Assembly: GCF_000472925.1 (NCBI RefSeq)
Contig: NZ_AXAS01000003.1
Span: 322-64,321 of the forward strand
Reading direction: 5' to 3'
Length of the DNA stretch: 64,000 bases
DNA from: Bradyrhizobium sp. Ec3.3
GTDB lineage: Bacteria; Pseudomonadota; Alphaproteobacteria; Rhizobiales; Xanthobacteraceae
Position 1 is the stretch's first letter. Every line of letters starts with the position of its first letter. The position numbers were made by a program, and so were the translations under genes. Positions 61,119 to 64,000 of the stretch are shown here, piece after piece. The notes under the pieces were generated by a model. It was not told the origin of the DNA and made no database searches. It saw nothing but the letters and a program-made list of their open reading frames with translations.

Positions 61119-61820
61119 ATGGAACATCCCAAATACAACATCGCGCTCATCGTCGGTGCCGGCGAAGGTTTGAGCGCCTCGCTGGCACGGCTGTTGTCCG
61201 CCCGGGGCCTGCGCGTAGCGCTCGCCGCGCGGAAGATCGAAAAGCTCGGCGCACTCTGCGGCGAGACAGGCGCTAAGGCCTATATTTGTGACGCAAGCAA
61301 GCCGGAGGAGGTCGAACGCCTGTTCGGCCTCGTCGAGCGCGAGATCGGCACGCCCGACGTCGTGGTCTACAACGCGAGCGGCCGGACGCGCGGGCCGTTC
61401 GTCGAGCTCGTCGCAGCCGATGTCGCGCAGTCGATCACGGTCAGCGCCTTCGGCGGTTTCCTGGTGGCGCAAGAGGCGGCCAAACGCATGCTGCCCAACA
61501 AGCACGGCGCGATCCTGTTCACGGGCGCATCGGCGAGCGTCAAGGGCTATGCGCAGTCGGCACCATTTGCGATGGGCAAGTTCGCGCTACGCGGGCTCGC
61601 GCAGAGCATGGCGCGCGAGCTCGCGCCGCAGGGCATTCACGTCGCACATTTCGTCATTGACGGCGGCATCCGTAGCGCAGCGCGCACGGAGGCGCCGGAC
61701 AGGCCGGATTCGATGCTCGATCCCGATGCGATCGCACAGAGCTACTGGAACGTCCTGCAACAGCCGCGCAGCGCCTGGACCTGGGAAATGGAGCTGCGCC
61801 CCTGGGTGGAGAAGTTTTGA
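61119..61820 (+). CDS. SDR-family protein with phenylalanine at the catalytic tyrosine
   Basis: A 233-residue SDR: ALIVGAGEGLSASLARLLSARGLRVALAARKIEKL at the start, NASGRTRGPFVELVAADV in the middle, and SASVKGYAQSAPFAMGKFALRGLAQSMARELAPQGIHVAHFVIDG. The usual YxxxK is FAMGK, so the catalytic tyrosine is a phenylalanine. It may be a poor dehydrogenase or bind NAD(P) for another purpose. GAACC precedes ATG 61119. It is divergent from the AidB-like gene. Confidence 0.88.
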   Translation: MEHPKYNIALIVGAGEGLSASLARLLSARGLRVALAARKIEKLGALCGETGAKAYICDASKPEEVERLFGLVEREIGTPDVVVYNASGRTRGPFVELVAADVAQSITVSAFGGFLVAQEAAKRMLPNKHGAILFTGASASVKGYAQSAPFAMGKFALRGLAQSMARELAPQGIHVAHFVIDGGIRSAARTEAPDRPDSMLDPDAIAQSYWNVLQQPRSAWTWEMELRPWVEKF

Positions 61821-61830
61821 GGTGAACTGC

Positions 61831-61926
61831 CGTAGGGTGGGCAAAGGCGCGCAGCGCCGTGCCCACCCCTCATGATCACACGGGATGCAGAAGCGGTGGG
61901 CACGCTGCGCTTTGCCTACCCTACGG
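61831..61926. repeat. Intergenic inverted repeat, family F (GTAGGGTGGGC...GCCTACCCTAC)
   Basis: CGTAGGGTGGGCAAAGGCGCGCAGCGCCGTGCCCACC and GGTGGGCACGCTGCGCTTTGCCTACCCTACG are nearly perfect inverses with a 28-base spacer. It is between the SDR and the crotonase genes. Confidence 0.85.
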
Positions 61927-61938
61927 GAGCATGGAAGC

Positions 61939-62769
61939 ATGACCATCGAAACCACCATCGACACCGGCACCGACGAACTCCTCTGCGTCATTCGCGACCG
62001 CGTCGCGGTGATCACGCTGAACCGGCCCGAGGCGCGCAACTCGCTGTCGGACACGCTGACGCCGGCGCTGCGCGCCATGATCCGGACCTGCGGCGAGGAT
62101 CAAAGTGTCGGCGCGCTGCTGATCACCGGTGCCGGCGCCGCCTTCTGCGCCGGCGGCAACGTCAAGGGCATGGGCGCGCATCGCGACAAGGCCAAGCTCG
62201 AAATGTCCTTCGACGACCGGGTCGCCGATTTGCAGGAGCGGCAGCGGCTCCTCACCGGCGCGCTGGTCTCCGTGCGCAAGCCGACAATCGCGGCCCTGTC
62301 CGGGCCCGCGGTCGGCGCGGGGCTCGCAATCGCCATGGCCTGTGACATCCGCATCGCCGCGCAATCGGCGTTCGTTGCCACCGGCTATGCTCGCGTTGCG
62401 CTCAGCGGCGACTACGGCATCGCCTGGTTGCTCACGCGTCTGGTCGGCACGGCACGAGCGCGCGAATTGATGTTCACGGGCGACAAGGTCGATGCCATCA
62501 GGTGCGAGGCGATTGGCCTCGTCAATCGCGTCGTGCCGGACGACAAATTGCAGGAGGAGGCGTTCGCACTGGCCAAATCGCTGGCCGAGGGCCCGCGGCT
62601 CGCGCTGCGTTACATGAAGGACAATCTGGACGAAGCGTTGCTGTTCGATTTCGAGACCGCCCGCGACCACGAGGCCGGGCGGCTGATCCGCCTGACCGCG
62701 ACGGCCGATCACAAGGAAGCGGTGCAGGCCTTCATCGAGAAGCGCAAGCCGGTGTTCACGGGGAAGTAA
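61939..62769 (+). CDS. Enoyl-CoA hydratase/isomerase family protein
   Basis: A 276-residue crotonase. Acyl-CoA region GAAFCAGGNVKGMG, oxyanion-hole region TIAALSGPAVGAGLAIAMACDIRIAA, then TGYARVALSGDYGIAWLLTRLVG. The first glutamate position is alanine (GAGLAIAMAC for GGGxELAxxC) and the second is not a glutamate either (ARVALSGDYG), which is more like the isomerase or other-function crotonases. ATG 61939 begins MTIETTIDTGTDE. It is followed by a converging LysR gene. Confidence 0.88.
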   Translation: MTIETTIDTGTDELLCVIRDRVAVITLNRPEARNSLSDTLTPALRAMIRTCGEDQSVGALLITGAGAAFCAGGNVKGMGAHRDKAKLEMSFDDRVADLQERQRLLTGALVSVRKPTIAALSGPAVGAGLAIAMACDIRIAAQSAFVATGYARVALSGDYGIAWLLTRLVGTARARELMFTGDKVDAIRCEAIGLVNRVVPDDKLQEEAFALAKSLAEGPRLALRYMKDNLDEALLFDFETARDHEAGRLIRLTATADHKEAVQAFIEKRKPVFTGK

Positions 62770-62837
62770 CGCGCTTCGCCGTTCATTCGGCAGCGATCGA
62801 TATTTCGCAGCCCGGATTGCGCTTCGCTCCGGCCGGG

Positions 62838-63728
62838 CTACGCGGCAGGCGTCCGTGCGAAATCGACGAAGGCCCGTAGTGCTGCCGGCAATTGCCGGCG
62901 GCTCGGATAGTACAGGAAGAAACCCGGATAGGCCGGGCACCAGTCGGCAAGCACGCGGACCAGCTTGCGCTTCGCGAGCAACTCTTCCACCTGCCCTTCG
63001 AGCACATAGGCAAGGCCGGCACCGTCGAGCGCTGCATCGACCATGAGGTCCTGGTCGTTCAGCGTCAGCGGTCCCATGACGTCGATATCGACCTCGATGC
63101 CTCCGCGCTCGAACTCCCAATGATAGAGCGCACCGCTGGTGAAGCGGTAGCGGATGCAGGGCAGTGCTTTCAGGTCGTGCGGCGTCGCCGGCGTCTTGTA
63201 GGATCTGAAGAAAGCAGGCGAGCCGATCACTGCAAAGCGATGACGCGGGCCGATCGGCACCGCGATCATGTCTGCAGCGATGGTCTCGCCAAAGCGCACG
63301 CCGGCATCGAAGCCGGCCGCGACCATGTCGATCAGGGCATCGTTGATCATGATCTCGATGCTGACGTCCGGAAACGCCTTGAGGAAACGCGTCACGATCG
63401 GCAACAGCACGAGCTGCGCCGACTGGCGCGCGGCGGTGAAGCGCAGCGTGCCGGCCGGCTTGCCGCGGAAATTGTTGAGGTCTTCGAGCGCGTCGTCGAT
63501 ATCGCGAAACGCCGGCTTGATGCGGGCAAACAGACGCTCGCCGGCTTCGGTCAAGGCCACGCTCCGCGTGGTGCGGTTCACCAGCCGCAGGCCGAGCCGT
63601 TCCTCGATGTTGCGCAGCGCATGGGACAACGCCGATGGCGTGACACCGAGCTCGGTCGCCGCCGCCCGAAAGCTGCGGTGACGGGCAATGGCGAGGAAGG
63701 TCGCGAGGTCGGATGGGTCGATCCGCAT
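62838..63728 (-). CDS. LysR-family transcriptional regulator
   Basis: A 296-residue LysR protein: DLATFLAIARHRSFRAAATELGVTPSALSHALRNIEERLGLRLVNRTTRSVALTEAGERL as the HTH, then an effector domain with LPPIVTRFLKAFPDVSIEI-like and FDAGVRFGETIAADMIAVPIGP blocks. It is divergent from the SDR at the right edge. ATAGC-N11-GCTAT lies between the two, as expected for a LysR binding site. Confidence 0.93.
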   Translation of the reverse strand: MRIDPSDLATFLAIARHRSFRAAATELGVTPSALSHALRNIEERLGLRLVNRTTRSVALTEAGERLFARIKPAFRDIDDALEDLNNFRGKPAGTLRFTAARQSAQLVLLPIVTRFLKAFPDVSIEIMINDALIDMVAAGFDAGVRFGETIAADMIAVPIGPRHRFAVIGSPAFFRSYKTPATPHDLKALPCIRYRFTSGALYHWEFERGGIEVDIDVMGPLTLNDQDLMVDAALDGAGLAYVLEGQVEELLAKRKLVRVLADWCPAYPGFFLYYPSRRQLPAALRAFVDFARTPAA

Positions 63729-63760
63729 TGATGAATTTTGCTCACTAACTTGAAGAATAT

Positions 63761-63781
63761 ATAGCGGATTATCTCAGCTAT
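63761..63781. promoter_or_regulatory. LysR-type binding site between LysR and SDR genes
   Basis: ATAGC-GGATTATCTCA-GCTAT: a perfect 5-bp dyad with an 11-base spacer, which contains the T-N11-A pattern of LysR sites. It lies 33 bases upstream of the LysR start and about 70 bases upstream of the SDR start. Confidence 0.65.
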
Positions 63782-63852
63782 GGCGAGGCGCTACACGTTT
63801 GTCCATCAGCTTCGGCACGTCGTCGGGGCCTCAAATGGAAAGAGCAAACACC

Positions 63853-64000
63853 ATGCGTGTCTGGTTCATCACAGGAGCGTCCCGCGGATTTGGCGCGTTG
63901 ATAGCCGAAGCGGCACTCAAGGCTGGCGATGCCGTAGTCGCGACCGCGCGCGATCCCTCGACCGTCACCGCGCGGCTCGGCAGTCACGAGCGCCTGCTGG
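63853..64000 (+). CDS. SDR-family oxidoreductase, N-terminal fragment
   Basis: The first 49 codons run off the window. MRVWFITGASRGFGALIAEAALKAGDAVVATARDPSTVTARLGSHERLL has the TGxxxGFG cofactor loop and an arginine after the second strand (TARD), which points to NADP(H). It is divergent from LysR and is the obvious target gene. GGAAAG lies before ATG 63853. Confidence 0.9.
   Translation, partial: MRVWFITGASRGFGALIAEAALKAGDAVVATARDPSTVTARLGSHERLL

Overview
The window is chromosomal DNA from a GC-rich alphaproteobacterium, most likely Bradyrhizobium or a close relative in the Nitrobacteraceae. This is inferred from several things: an Irr-type iron control element in front of a membrane ferritin (mbfA), many Liv-type ABC transporter genes, aromatic-acid catabolism, a MlotiK1-like potassium channel, and dense families of palindromic intergenic repeats. 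No rRNA, tRNA, CRISPR array, phage or insertion sequence was found. Both window ends cut genes (a livF-type ATPase on the left, a short-chain dehydrogenase on the right).

Layout. 1-6274: end of a Liv-type ABC operon (LivF end, LivH, LivM) followed by three tandem paralogous periplasmic binding proteins, closed by a strong terminator. 6409-7692: glycerate 2-kinase. 7885-15287 (minus strand): a compact operon of an XRE regulator plus six subunits of a complex related to hydrogenase-4, formate hydrogenlyase and complex I (HyfB, HyfC, HyfE, HyfF, HyfG, HyfI types). Its large subunit has serines where [NiFe] hydrogenases have the first cysteine pair, so it belongs with the energy-converting-hydrogenase-related (Ehr) group rather than with true hydrogenases. 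15538-17652: a PAS-PAS-GGDEF-EAL protein. 17969-22205: MarR regulator and a second Liv-type ABC transporter with a fused LivM-LivG and no binding protein. 22411-24583: PNPOx-like protein, LysR regulator, PaaI thioesterase.

24820-35545 looks like a hydroxycinnamate/hydroxybenzoate catabolic region: PobA, a TRAP transporter, a DUF3237 protein, crotonase, feruloyl-CoA-synthetase-like ligase, SDR dehydrogenase, 4-hydroxybenzoyl-CoA-type thioesterase and an aromatic-type ABC binding protein. Related AT-rich palindromes sit in front of pobA, the TRAP genes and the crotonase operon. 35551-42953 holds a GST, a WYL regulator with tandem operator repeats, small conserved proteins, a membrane-anchored TAXI protein, a cyclic-nucleotide-gated K+ channel and a crotonase homologue lacking both catalytic glutamates. 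43409-56670 carries a second acyl-CoA catabolic block: nitroreductase, three acyl-CoA dehydrogenases, a second feruloyl-CoA-synthetase-like ligase, SDR, TetR, thiolase, acyl-CoA synthetase and epoxide-hydrolase-like enzyme. 56690-57701 is mbfA with a textbook promoter and Irr box. 57926-64000 has a zinc alcohol dehydrogenase, an AidB-like acyl-CoA dehydrogenase, SDRs, a crotonase and a LysR/SDR divergent pair.

Integration. The transporters (Liv, TRAP), CoA ligases, crotonases, dehydrogenases and thiolase suggest a soil organism living on plant-derived aromatic and other carboxylic acids, with uptake, CoA activation and beta-oxidation genes placed close together under local regulators (MarR, LysR, TetR). 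The Ehr-type complex is the most interesting system because its redox partners are unknown and it carries its own regulator and operator-like sequence.
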